Below, one piece after another: positions 8,690 through 16,418 of a stretch of DNA of 49,796 nt; position 1 is the first letter of the stretch; each line of letters begins with the position of its first letter. The notes beneath the pieces were generated by a model. It was not told where the DNA came from. It searched no databases and worked only from the letters and a program-made list of their open reading frames with translations. This DNA is from a virus. A program made the position numbers and the translations under genes. Where the stretch lies: positions 1-49,796 of the IMG/VR virus record IMGVR_UViG_3300027797_000041. One strand, 5' to 3'.

Positions 8690-9072
8690 GAGCACGTGAA
8701 TTTCTCAATGAGCAAGCAACGCTGCCTCCTGAGCAAGCAGATCCCATGAACCATGTGTTTGTATTGCCTGGCGTGAGCTCTAGCGATCCGTATCAAATAT
8801 ATCGCCTGGGCGTGGCCATAGCCCGTGCTAGAAGTGACGCAGGAACAGATGGCATCACTGACAAGTTGCCTGCCTGGTCAGCACAAGCAGCCTTTGGCGA
8901 AGATGCAGTGATTGCTGGATTCAATGCCAATGTTGCTCCGGCTATTGATCACGCATTGAAAATGGCCGGCTTGCCCCCTAAAAAAGTACAAGTCAGTTCG
9001 CCGAACAGTCTGGAACCTGCGTCTGTAATGAAACAAAGTCCTGTGAAGCCATTTGCTGGCTACCCTAGATAA
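8686..9072 (+). CDS. Small virion-type protein, terminal-motif sibling of the previous gene
   Basis: 128 residues starting MRAREFLNEQA and ending FAGYPR. It shares both end motifs with the gene just upstream but has a different core, a helical alanine-rich region (YRLGVAIARARSDAGTDG). The N-terminus fits L-N-E before Q-A, close to the gp21 cleavage rule. The two genes overlap by 4 nt. This could be a pair of internal head proteins that keep only the sorting tag and tail in common. Confidence 0.6.
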   Translation: MRAREFLNEQATLPPEQADPMNHVFVLPGVSSSDPYQIYRLGVAIARARSDAGTDGITDKLPAWSAQAAFGEDAVIAGFNANVAPAIDHALKMAGLPPKKVQVSSPNSLEPASVMKQSPVKPFAGYPR

Positions 9073-9350
9073 TGGCCAATCCACCCCCGCCATATGATGA
9101 CATCACTGGCATAAGCCGTGCTGTGATGAAAGACAACGCACAAGTAACAATAGAAAATTACAACGGCAATGCCAGACCAGGCGAACTGGTAGTTGATCAA
9201 AGTACTGATCAATTGTACATAGGCAACAGCTCGGGTGCATTAACACAGATTGCTGCCGGAATTACCAACGGTGGTAGTGCAGGACTTCCTGCAGGATTCT
9301 ATCAATTGGCCTACAATCCCACCACCGGCGAAATTGTGTATTACACTTAA
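9072..9350 (+). CDS. Small fibre- or decoration-like protein
   Basis: 92 residues. The segment ARPGELVVDQSTDQLYIGNSSG follows the pattern common at the N-termini of phage fibre proteins and structural repeats (PGELvvd...LYIGNs.G). The N-terminus has five prolines. The ATG overlaps the stop of the previous gene (TAATG). A minor virion protein is likely; no catalytic features are present. Confidence 0.58.
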   Translation: MANPPPPYDDITGISRAVMKDNAQVTIENYNGNARPGELVVDQSTDQLYIGNSSGALTQIAAGITNGGSAGLPAGFYQLAYNPTTGEIVYYT

Positions 9351-9356
9351 TAAATA
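9351..9356 (+). promoter_or_regulatory. Late-type box TAAATA, 5 nt before nuclease ATG
   Basis: AATAAATATCTAT precedes the ATG at 9362 with no Shine-Dalgarno, so transcription from this box would start within 1-2 nt of the start codon. Confidence 0.5.
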
Positions 9357-9361
9357 TCTAT

Positions 9362-9799
9362 ATGAAAAAACTCTTCCTACTCTTACTCGTCGTTCCTGTG
9401 TTGGTTCTAGCACAAGGCAAACAAAAAGCCGGTGTCACATACGACGCACAAATTACCAGAGTCATAGACGGTGACACAGTGGCCTTTCACGCACCGTTCT
9501 TGCCAGATCCTTTGAAAAAAGAACTGTCAATCCGAGTGTTTGGCGTAGACACTCCTGAAAAAGGACACAGAGCTCAATGCCCCAGTGAAGCACAGCGTGG
9601 CGAAGCAGCCACAGCATTTACTAAAAATGCAATTGCACAAGCCACCCAACGTCAGATCATTCTCATGGATTGGGACAAGTACGGTGGTCGTGTACTGGGC
9701 GATGTGATTCTAAATGGACAAAGTCTACGACAAATGCTGATCGCCAATGGCTATGCCAGAGAATACTACGGCGAAGCCAAAACGTCTTGGTGCCAATGA
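9362..9799 (+). CDS. Secreted thermonuclease-like (SNase) nuclease
   Basis: A calcium-dependent staphylococcal-nuclease-fold enzyme that cuts nucleic acids. Residues 1-18 are a clear signal peptide (MKK, a Leu/Val core, A-Q-G). The catalytic pattern is present: VIDGDTVAF (Asp), IRVFGVDTPE (Arg, then D-T-x-E) and DKYGGRVLGDV (second Arg). The 145-residue length is typical for the domain. Export to the periplasm would let it attack host or competing DNA, or act at the envelope; the role is unknown. It is transcribed from its own late-type box, between structural genes and a radical SAM gene. Confidence 0.88.
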   Translation: MKKLFLLLLVVPVLVLAQGKQKAGVTYDAQITRVIDGDTVAFHAPFLPDPLKKELSIRVFGVDTPEKGHRAQCPSEAQRGEAATAFTKNAIAQATQRQIILMDWDKYGGRVLGDVILNGQSLRQMLIANGYAREYYGEAKTSWCQ

Positions 9800-9807
9800 C
9801 CGCACCG

Positions 9808-9813
9808 TAAATA
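9808..9813 (+). promoter_or_regulatory. Late-type box inside a palindrome, 4 nt before ATG
   Basis: TAAATA lies in the perfect inverted repeat ACCGTAAATACGGT (9805-9818), whose last base is the A of the ATG at 9818. No Shine-Dalgarno is present. Confidence 0.5.
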
Positions 9814-9817
9814 CGGT

Positions 9818-11674
9818 ATGAGCAATTTCTACTGCGCAGCCCCCTGGCGGGGACTGCATATCAATCCCCGAGGTGACGTTAAAACCTGCTGTGCTGGTGA
9901 CCCCAACATGCTGGGCAACCTCAACAGCCAGTCAATAGAGCAAATCTTGCACGGTCCTGTCATGCAAGAAATACGCCAGAGCATACGCCAGGGTCAACCG
10001 CATGCCTACTGCTACAACTGTGTGCAGGCCGAACGCTATGGACGCAGTGAACGTGACTGGCACAACAATGTCAGCCCTGAGTTTGATCCCACCACCGCAG
10101 GTGATCTTGAACATCTTCCCACTTTGATCGACGTGCGTTGGAACACCACATGCAATCTCTCTTGCAACTACTGTGCCGAAGCCTGTAGCTCAAAGTGGGC
10201 AGCACTCAAAGGAATCCCAACCAAATCTGGAGCCAGGCCTTACTACGAGCAGGTGTGTGATTATTTGGAACAGCATCAACACAACATACGTGAAGTGGCC
10301 TTGGTAGGCGGCGAGCCCTTGTTGTTGCCCGAAAACGATCGACTGCTGGATGTGATACCTGAGGACTGCATAGTCACCTTGATAACCAATGTGGCCGTGG
10401 ATTTTTCTACAAATCGCATTGTAAAGAAATTACTAGCACGTGACCGCGTGGGTTGGAGTCTCAGCTTTGACAACATAGGTGAAAGATTTGAGTATGTTAG
10501 ACACGGAGCAGATTGGCAGCAGTTGTTGAGTAACTTGAACACTCTGCGACCCTTGATGCAGAGCAACCGTCACTGGGGAGGCATCCATGCAGTGTACAAC
10601 ATCTACAATGCCACTCGTTTGATAGAACTCACTGAATTTGCCAGATCACAAGGATTGACCATTCATTGGCAGAGTCTGTATCAACCTGATTGCCTGGACC
10701 CTCAGCGCCTGGGCAATCAAATTAAACAACTGGCCTTGCAAGAAATAGATCGGTTGCTGGAACTGGACATATGCCTGGACAGTGAGAGACTGTTTTTTCA
10801 AACAGTCAAAAGCAATATACAGGCCGCCAGAGACGATCTGCGTACCGAGTTTACCACACATATTCAAGATATTGAAACCAAATATCATCCTGACACAGCG
10901 GGCAAGTTCAGACAATTGTGGCCAGAATTATGCAAAGTAATAAATGTGTTCAATGAGATCAGCGTAGCATACCAAGATGAAGTGGCAGGCAAAACATTTG
11001 ACTGGCTTGGAGAAGATAATCCAAAAAATTTTCAACGGCACTGCAACGACCCGGCAAAACGTCAACTTCTTGATCAGGCCGGCTGGCTCGATCAAAAAAT
11101 TACTTACCAGTTCAACCGCCAGGGTTTTCGAAGTGCAGAGTTTGATGGATCCAATGATTACTTTGTGGCAGTGGGATGTAGTTTTACTTTTGGTACTGCA
11201 ATACAAACTCAGCAAAGATACACTGACATTGTGGCCAATGAACTTGAATTGACTTGTTATAATTTAGGCATACAAGGTGGCAGTGATGATACCAGTGTTA
11301 GATTGTTGCTGACTTGGTTGGACCAACTCAATCCAAAGTTTGTGATTTATCAAAATACGTTTCCACAAAGATTCGAAGTGGTACACAATAACACAGCTAC
11401 AATCTATGGCATACACAGCACCCTCAGCGGTTCAGTGGCCAAGGACAATGGCACTTTATACAAACATTTGTTGACCACACCGTCCAATGAACAAATTAGA
11501 GCTTGCAAAAATCAACTGGCTGTGCGCGAACTTTGTCGAAACAAAAACATAAAATTAATTGAAATAAGTTACATTGATTTTTTTAAAACTCACGACAACA
11601 GTGCAAGAGATCTGCATCATCCAGGCGCTGTGGCCAACCAATCTGTTGCACAAACTGTTTTGCATGAATTATAA
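9818..11674 (+). CDS. Radical SAM (twitch-type) protein fused to SGNH-hydrolase-like domain
   Basis: A two-part 618-residue protein. The N-terminal part has an SPASM-like cysteine set (C6, C24, C25, C65, C68) followed by the radical SAM cluster motif CNLSCNYC (C112, C116, C119), and a GGEPLL segment typical of the SAM-binding strand. From about residue 445, VAVGCSFTFG matches block I of SGNH/GDSL hydrolases and is followed by a G-x-N/D-like block and a C-terminal ARDLHHPG carrying the Asp/His pair. Radical SAM enzymes of this class modify peptides or sugars; SGNH domains remove or transfer acyl groups. The fusion implies a two-step modification, substrate unknown. The gene lies just upstream of large terminase. 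Confidence 0.8.
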   Translation: MSNFYCAAPWRGLHINPRGDVKTCCAGDPNMLGNLNSQSIEQILHGPVMQEIRQSIRQGQPHAYCYNCVQAERYGRSERDWHNNVSPEFDPTTAGDLEHLPTLIDVRWNTTCNLSCNYCAEACSSKWAALKGIPTKSGARPYYEQVCDYLEQHQHNIREVALVGGEPLLLPENDRLLDVIPEDCIVTLITNVAVDFSTNRIVKKLLARDRVGWSLSFDNIGERFEYVRHGADWQQLLSNLNTLRPLMQSNRHWGGIHAVYNIYNATRLIELTEFARSQGLTIHWQSLYQPDCLDPQRLGNQIKQLALQEIDRLLELDICLDSERLFFQTVKSNIQAARDDLRTEFTTHIQDIETKYHPDTAGKFRQLWPELCKVINVFNEISVAYQDEVAGKTFDWLGEDNPKNFQRHCNDPAKRQLLDQAGWLDQKITYQFNRQGFRSAEFDGSNDYFVAVGCSFTFGTAIQTQQRYTDIVANELELTCYNLGIQGGSDDTSVRLLLTWLDQLNPKFVIYQNTFPQRFEVVHNNTATIYGIHSTLSGSVAKDNGTLYKHLLTTPSNEQIRACKNQLAVRELCRNKNIKLIEISYIDFFKTHDNSARDLHHPGAVANQSVAQTVLHEL

Positions 11675-13255
11675 ATGATTACACCAAAAAATTTAGAAAC
11701 AGTGCTGGTCAAAGCACCGCATCGTAAAGAAGTCTATACTGAACAAGAACTCAAGGAGTTTGCGGCCTGTGCTGATCCAATTACAGGTCCACTGTGCTTC
11801 ATGGATAATTTTTTCTTTATTCAGCATCCTACCCGCGGCAAGATGCTGTATCATCCGTTTGACTATCAAAAACGATTGATTGCTACCTATCACGATTACA
11901 GATATTCAATAAGTCTAATGCCTCGACAAACCGGCAAGTCAACGTCAGCAGCCGGTTACCTGTTGTGGTATGCAATGTTTGTGCCTGATTCAACCATCTT
12001 GGTTGCCGCACACAAATACACAGGTGCGCAGGAGATCATGCAACGTATTCGCTATGCATATGAACTGTGCCCCAATCACATACGTGCTGGTGCCACCAGT
12101 TACAACAAGAACAGTTTGGAATTTGAAAACGGAAGTCGTATTGTTGCGCAGACCACAACTGAAACCACTGGACGTGGTATGAGTATTTCGCTCCTGTACG
12201 CCGACGAATTTGCGTTTGTGCGACCCACCATTGCCAGAGAGTTTTGGACTTCTATTAGCCCCACCTTGGCTACAGGTGGTAAGGCCATTATAACATCAAC
12301 ACCAAACTCGGACGAAGATCAGTTTGCTTTCTTGTGGAAAGGTGCCAACAAATGTGAAGACGAGCATGGCAATACCACAAAACTAGGTATCAACGGATTC
12401 CGTGCATTTAGAAGTAACTGGCGTGAACACCCTGACAGGGATGAAAAATGGGGATTAGAACAGTTAGCGCAATTGGGTGAAGATCGATTCCGCAGAGAAA
12501 TGGAATGCGAATTTGTTATCAATGATGAAACCTTGATTGCTCCTACCAAACTGTTAGACTTGCAAGGAGTAGAACCCAATCGGCGCACAGGACAGGTGCG
12601 TTGGTACAAAACTCCGGTAAAAGACAAGATATACATCGTGGCCCTAGATCCCAGTCTGGGCACAGGTGGCGACCCTGCGGCCATACAAGTTTTTGAAGCA
12701 GATACCACAGAACAAATAGCCGAATGGCGACACAACAAAACAGACATCCCCACGCAGGTCAAACTCCTAGCAGACATTGTGAATGAACTGTACGACGTCA
12801 CCAAGGATGACAAAAAGATTTATTACTCAGTAGAAAACAACACCATTGGTGAAGCAGCATTAATTTCTATAAACGAATACGGGGAAGAAAATATTAAGGG
12901 CTATTTCCTCAGCGACAACTCAGTAACAGGCACCACAGGACGCAGATTCCGCAAAGGATTCAACACCACAAACCGAGCCAAACTCACGGCCTGTAGCAAG
13001 TTCAAAATTCTTGTGGAATCTGGGCGCATGAAGCTGTACAGTAGACCTTTAATCTCTGAGCTCAAAACTTTTGTTGCATCTGGGGGTAGTTACGCAGCCA
13101 AACCTGGCGAAACAGATGACCTTGTGATGAGCTCGTTGTTGGTAGTGCGCATGCTGATGATGTTGCAGACTTATCACGCAGAATTAGACACACAAATGAA
13201 AGATCACGGCGACAACATCATTGAGCCTATGCCGTTCATATCAATGCTACGCTAA
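11675..13255 (+). CDS. 17: Terminase large subunit, gp17-like
   Basis: The ATPase and nuclease that packages DNA into proheads. Walker A MPRQTGKST is at 82-90 (the gp17-type R-Q-x-G-K), Walker B LLYADE at 173-178, and the coupling motif TSTPN follows at about 207. The C-terminal RNase H-like nuclease shows VALDPS (Asp), YSVENN (Glu) and ETDDLVMS (Asp). At 526 residues it is slightly shorter than T4 gp17 (610 aa). It starts at the base after the radical SAM stop; no Shine-Dalgarno is visible, so expression may rely on coupling. Confidence 0.95.
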   Translation: MITPKNLETVLVKAPHRKEVYTEQELKEFAACADPITGPLCFMDNFFFIQHPTRGKMLYHPFDYQKRLIATYHDYRYSISLMPRQTGKSTSAAGYLLWYAMFVPDSTILVAAHKYTGAQEIMQRIRYAYELCPNHIRAGATSYNKNSLEFENGSRIVAQTTTETTGRGMSISLLYADEFAFVRPTIAREFWTSISPTLATGGKAIITSTPNSDEDQFAFLWKGANKCEDEHGNTTKLGINGFRAFRSNWREHPDRDEKWGLEQLAQLGEDRFRREMECEFVINDETLIAPTKLLDLQGVEPNRRTGQVRWYKTPVKDKIYIVALDPSLGTGGDPAAIQVFEADTTEQIAEWRHNKTDIPTQVKLLADIVNELYDVTKDDKKIYYSVENNTIGEAALISINEYGEENIKGYFLSDNSVTGTTGRRFRKGFNTTNRAKLTACSKFKILVESGRMKLYSRPLISELKTFVASGGSYAAKPGETDDLVMSSLLVVRMLMMLQTYHAELDTQMKDHGDNIIEPMPFISMLR

Positions 13256-13258
13256 ATA
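13253..13258 (+). promoter_or_regulatory. Late-type box TAAATAC before giant protein
   Basis: GCTAAATACACAACT precedes ATG 13266 by 7 nt; its T overlaps the gp17 stop codon. No Shine-Dalgarno is present. Confidence 0.5.
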
Positions 13259-13265
13259 CACAACT

Positions 13266-16200
13266 ATGACAATGGAAGCATTACCTCAAGATCTAGCAGA
13301 CTTTCTGGTTACAAAGAACTTTGACCCAGAATACTTTGACAAAAAAGGCGATCCTAGCGAAGCCGGAAAAGCCACTACCATAAAATTTGACTACGTGGCA
13401 GCTTCGGGCAAAAACTACGGCACAGCAGTGTGCGTGATATCCAACGACGAACTCAGTCTGTATTACGGAGACAACTTGGGTCGGGGTATGGAGCCCGAAG
13501 ACAAAGACGAATGGTACAGTTTCTTGGAACAACTCAGCAACCAAGCAGCCAGTCATTCAGCAACTTGGAGCCCCACAGAAATCAACAAACTCAAACACAA
13601 CTTGGCCGGCATTGCTGCCATAAAAGAAGGCTTGTTCGAAGGCTATTATGGCAATCGACGTGTGAGTTACATGGGCGAGCAGACACAGGCCAGACTGGTG
13701 ATCAATCACAATCGTGTGCTGGGCGAAGAGGACAAGCGTTTTCGCTATGTGGAAAGTTTGTTTATTGAAACAGCAGATCAAGAACGTTTCCGTTTGCCAT
13801 TTAAAAGTTTGGCAGGCGGCAGAGCCATGCTGGAACATGTGCGCCAAGGCGGACGTCCATATGACATACGTGGAAACCACATCACAGAAATTGTCAGCGA
13901 AATGGCTGTGTTGAGTCGCTTCAATCGTGCGCAACACAATCGTGTGTTTGAAGGGGTGACACAAGAGCTGGTGGAAAGCGCAAGACAATACTATCATAAC
14001 CTACAAGAAACAATGAAGCATCTTGGCAGCTCACGTGGCTATCAAGCATACTTTGAAAGCTGGGCTCCTGACCACGTTGGTGAGGCCGAAGCCCTGGTAG
14101 AAAATCTACGCGACCTGTTTGTGGAACAAACTCTGGACGCTAGAATTGAAGCTGCCTTGCCCACACTGGCCAAGATACAACAACAAGGAAACAACATGAA
14201 AGAAGCGCAAATATTTGAAAACTGGATCAACAATCTCAGTGAAGGCACCTGGGCCCTGCCAGAAACTCCTGAGCAAATGGAAAAACTCAATCAGCTGATG
14301 AGTGCTGAACTTATAGTTGGACCTGATGCCACCAATGCCACTGAGTTGTTGTATGACATTGTGGGAGATGACGAGCTGTTTGACATCTTGAACGACCTGG
14401 CTGACAAGAGTCAAGGCCGTGCCAACATTTGGGACGACTCAGATGTGCAACGCAGATTGGCTGAACTGGGCGTTCAAACTCCTCAAAGCACCCAAGCCGA
14501 ACCTGCTGATGTGCCACAAGACACAGCACCCCCTGTGAAAGAAAGTGCTGATGCTAATAAAATTTGGAGTCAATACGGACACTATTCTAAGGAAGACCTA
14601 ATGCAGGAATTTCCAGAGCTAACACCTAAGGATGCACAGACCATAGTTAACTACAGTCAATATGCTTGGGATTTTGTAAAAAGCGGTGCTACAAAACAGC
14701 CAGAATTTATTAATGCTAAAAATCAAGTAGTACAAAGAGTACAACAGGCTATGGGCGGTCAGCAAGGTGTAGCGGAAGGCAATTTCAAACAAACTCCTGG
14801 ACAACGACAATATGGTGCCCTGCACTCACAATTACAATCATTGGCCAATTCTGGACAAATCAACACTCCTGATGGTAAACAAAAAGCAGAAAAAATGATT
14901 GACACTATTCAACAATTAGTTGATACAGACCCATCGTGCGCTGGTAGCACGGTGCCCTCTAAAAAGATATGGTTGTCAGAGCAAGGCATGGCGGAAGACA
15001 GTTCAGAAAACAAATATTCTAACCTATCTAACCGCGGAGTAAATCGTGGAATAAATCGTGCCGCTGATGATTTTAACAGAATGCTGGACCTTGACCAAGC
15101 AGAATCACCACATTATAAAACACAACATCAACAAGATACAAAGCAAAGACTAAAAACAAAACCCATGGCAGGTCCCAAAGGTATGTTACCAGAGCAGGGT
15201 GTGGCCGAAGGCGACAACATGGCCACATTTGTAGAAGATCGTGAATTGGCCGAAATGCTGAAATACGCCGGCGTGCCTGTACAAGAAGGTGTACTCAAAG
15301 ATGACACTGGTAATACATTTGATCACCTGTTGGATCGTTTCCCACACGAAGTTGAAACATTCAAACAAACTGGTAAATTGGATGATGACCTGTATGATGC
15401 GTTATTTGACTATTATAGCCGACATGGCGCAATGCCATACCGCGTACGAAACGCCAAAGATGACACCGCAAATCGATGGGTAAGTAAACATTTGTCTGAC
15501 GACCTTGGTCTCGACGAGGGTTTGGGCGGTGCTATAGCAGGTGGACTTGCTGGTGCAGGATTAGGCAGTATAGTCCCAGCACTGGGCACAGTGGCCGGTG
15601 GTATTGCTGGTGCCTATGCCGGACACAAAATACAACAACAAGGCCTGAGTGATCCAGACAAACAATACAAATCACCTGAACCAAAAAAACCCGTAAGTGA
15701 AGGTTCATGCAACATGACCATGGAAGGTTCTTACTGCCCCGAACACGGCCTGGCCGAATGTGGCAGCATGTACGAAGATGGCGGAGACTCACAGATCACA
15801 CCTGGAATGAAAACCAAATACGGAACTGTGGTGTCTGTAGATGGAAACACTGTTACGGTCAAAGCATCAAACGGTGAATTGACCACTATGAATATTCATG
15901 ACATACAGCAAGCCATGGACGAAGATGGTGGCGCAGTGGGCATGCCCTACAGCATGGGCGAAGACAATGACATTTTGTCAATGCATAACAAAATGAAAGA
16001 AGGTACGGTAGGCCAACTCGCTGGCGGCACATTGGGCGCATTAGGTGGTGCCACTGTGGGTACAGCACTTGGCGGCCCCATCGGTGGTGCAATAGGCACA
16101 GCCTTTGGTGGCACTGCTGGACAAATGGGCGGCGACAAACTTGGGGATAAAATCGGTGCCGTAGTCGGTGAAGAATCTCCTACTGCCGCAGTTGTAAAAG

Positions 16201-16409
16201 GTGCTGCCAAAGCAGCAACACAAGGACTTGGCGATGTGGTTGGAGGCGGCGGAAAAGATATTCTTAAAAACTTACTGGCCATAGAATCGGATGATCCAAT
16301 CAACTCAAACTCAGCCATGACCGGAAGTTACTATGAAGGTAAAGAAACGGACATCCAAGAAGGCGATGCACTTCTGGCAAGAATAAAATCATTGGCTTTG
16401 CTGAGATAA
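13266..16409 (+). CDS. Giant modular virion-type protein with QGVAEG motifs and glycine zippers (1047 aa)
   Basis: I use the ATG at 13266 because a late-type box lies 7 nt upstream; a longer frame would run into gp17. Residues 1-420 are mixed and helical; the rest is a string of short modules. Motifs of the form V/L/I/M-x-E followed by Gly or Ser recur: LSEG 324, VKES 424, QGVAEG 500 and 644, VQEG 672, LDEG 749, VSEG 810, MKEG 911, IQEG 1031. Two glycine-zipper hydrophobic segments (about 753-785 and 915-968) look membrane-active. A small beta domain (GTVVSVDGNTVTVKASNG, about 853-870) resembles a KOW/SH3 barrel. I infer an internal head or ejected protein processed by the prohead protease. 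DNA at 14540-15130 is more AT-rich than its flanks, suggesting inserted modules. Confidence 0.7.
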   Translation: MTMEALPQDLADFLVTKNFDPEYFDKKGDPSEAGKATTIKFDYVAASGKNYGTAVCVISNDELSLYYGDNLGRGMEPEDKDEWYSFLEQLSNQAASHSATWSPTEINKLKHNLAGIAAIKEGLFEGYYGNRRVSYMGEQTQARLVINHNRVLGEEDKRFRYVESLFIETADQERFRLPFKSLAGGRAMLEHVRQGGRPYDIRGNHITEIVSEMAVLSRFNRAQHNRVFEGVTQELVESARQYYHNLQETMKHLGSSRGYQAYFESWAPDHVGEAEALVENLRDLFVEQTLDARIEAALPTLAKIQQQGNNMKEAQIFENWINNLSEGTWALPETPEQMEKLNQLMSAELIVGPDATNATELLYDIVGDDELFDILNDLADKSQGRANIWDDSDVQRRLAELGVQTPQSTQAEPADVPQDTAPPVKESADANKIWSQYGHYSKEDLMQEFPELTPKDAQTIVNYSQYAWDFVKSGATKQPEFINAKNQVVQRVQQAMGGQQGVAEGNFKQTPGQRQYGALHSQLQSLANSGQINTPDGKQKAEKMIDTIQQLVDTDPSCAGSTVPSKKIWLSEQGMAEDSSENKYSNLSNRGVNRGINRAADDFNRMLDLDQAESPHYKTQHQQDTKQRLKTKPMAGPKGMLPEQGVAEGDNMATFVEDRELAEMLKYAGVPVQEGVLKDDTGNTFDHLLDRFPHEVETFKQTGKLDDDLYDALFDYYSRHGAMPYRVRNAKDDTANRWVSKHLSDDLGLDEGLGGAIAGGLAGAGLGSIVPALGTVAGGIAGAYAGHKIQQQGLSDPDKQYKSPEPKKPVSEGSCNMTMEGSYCPEHGLAECGSMYEDGGDSQITPGMKTKYGTVVSVDGNTVTVKASNGELTTMNIHDIQQAMDEDGGAVGMPYSMGEDNDILSMHNKMKEGTVGQLAGGTLGALGGATVGTALGGPIGGAIGTAFGGTAGQMGGDKLGDKIGAVVGEESPTAAVVKGAAKAATQGLGDVVGGGGKDILKNLLAIESDDPINSNSAMTGSYYEGKETDIQEGDALLARIKSLALLR

Positions 16410-16418
16410 ATTATCTCA
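16402..16418. terminator. Bidirectional hairpin between convergent genes
   Basis: TGAGATAA-A-TTATCTCA is a perfect inverted repeat that contains the stop codons of both converging genes (TAA 16407-16409 on plus, TGA 16418-16416 on minus). It can end transcription in both directions. Confidence 0.5.

Noticed and set aside
11670-11677. TATAAATG at the gp17 start as a late promoter
   Set aside because: The box would overlap the ATG itself, so transcription would start inside the gene; it was not counted in the late-box set.
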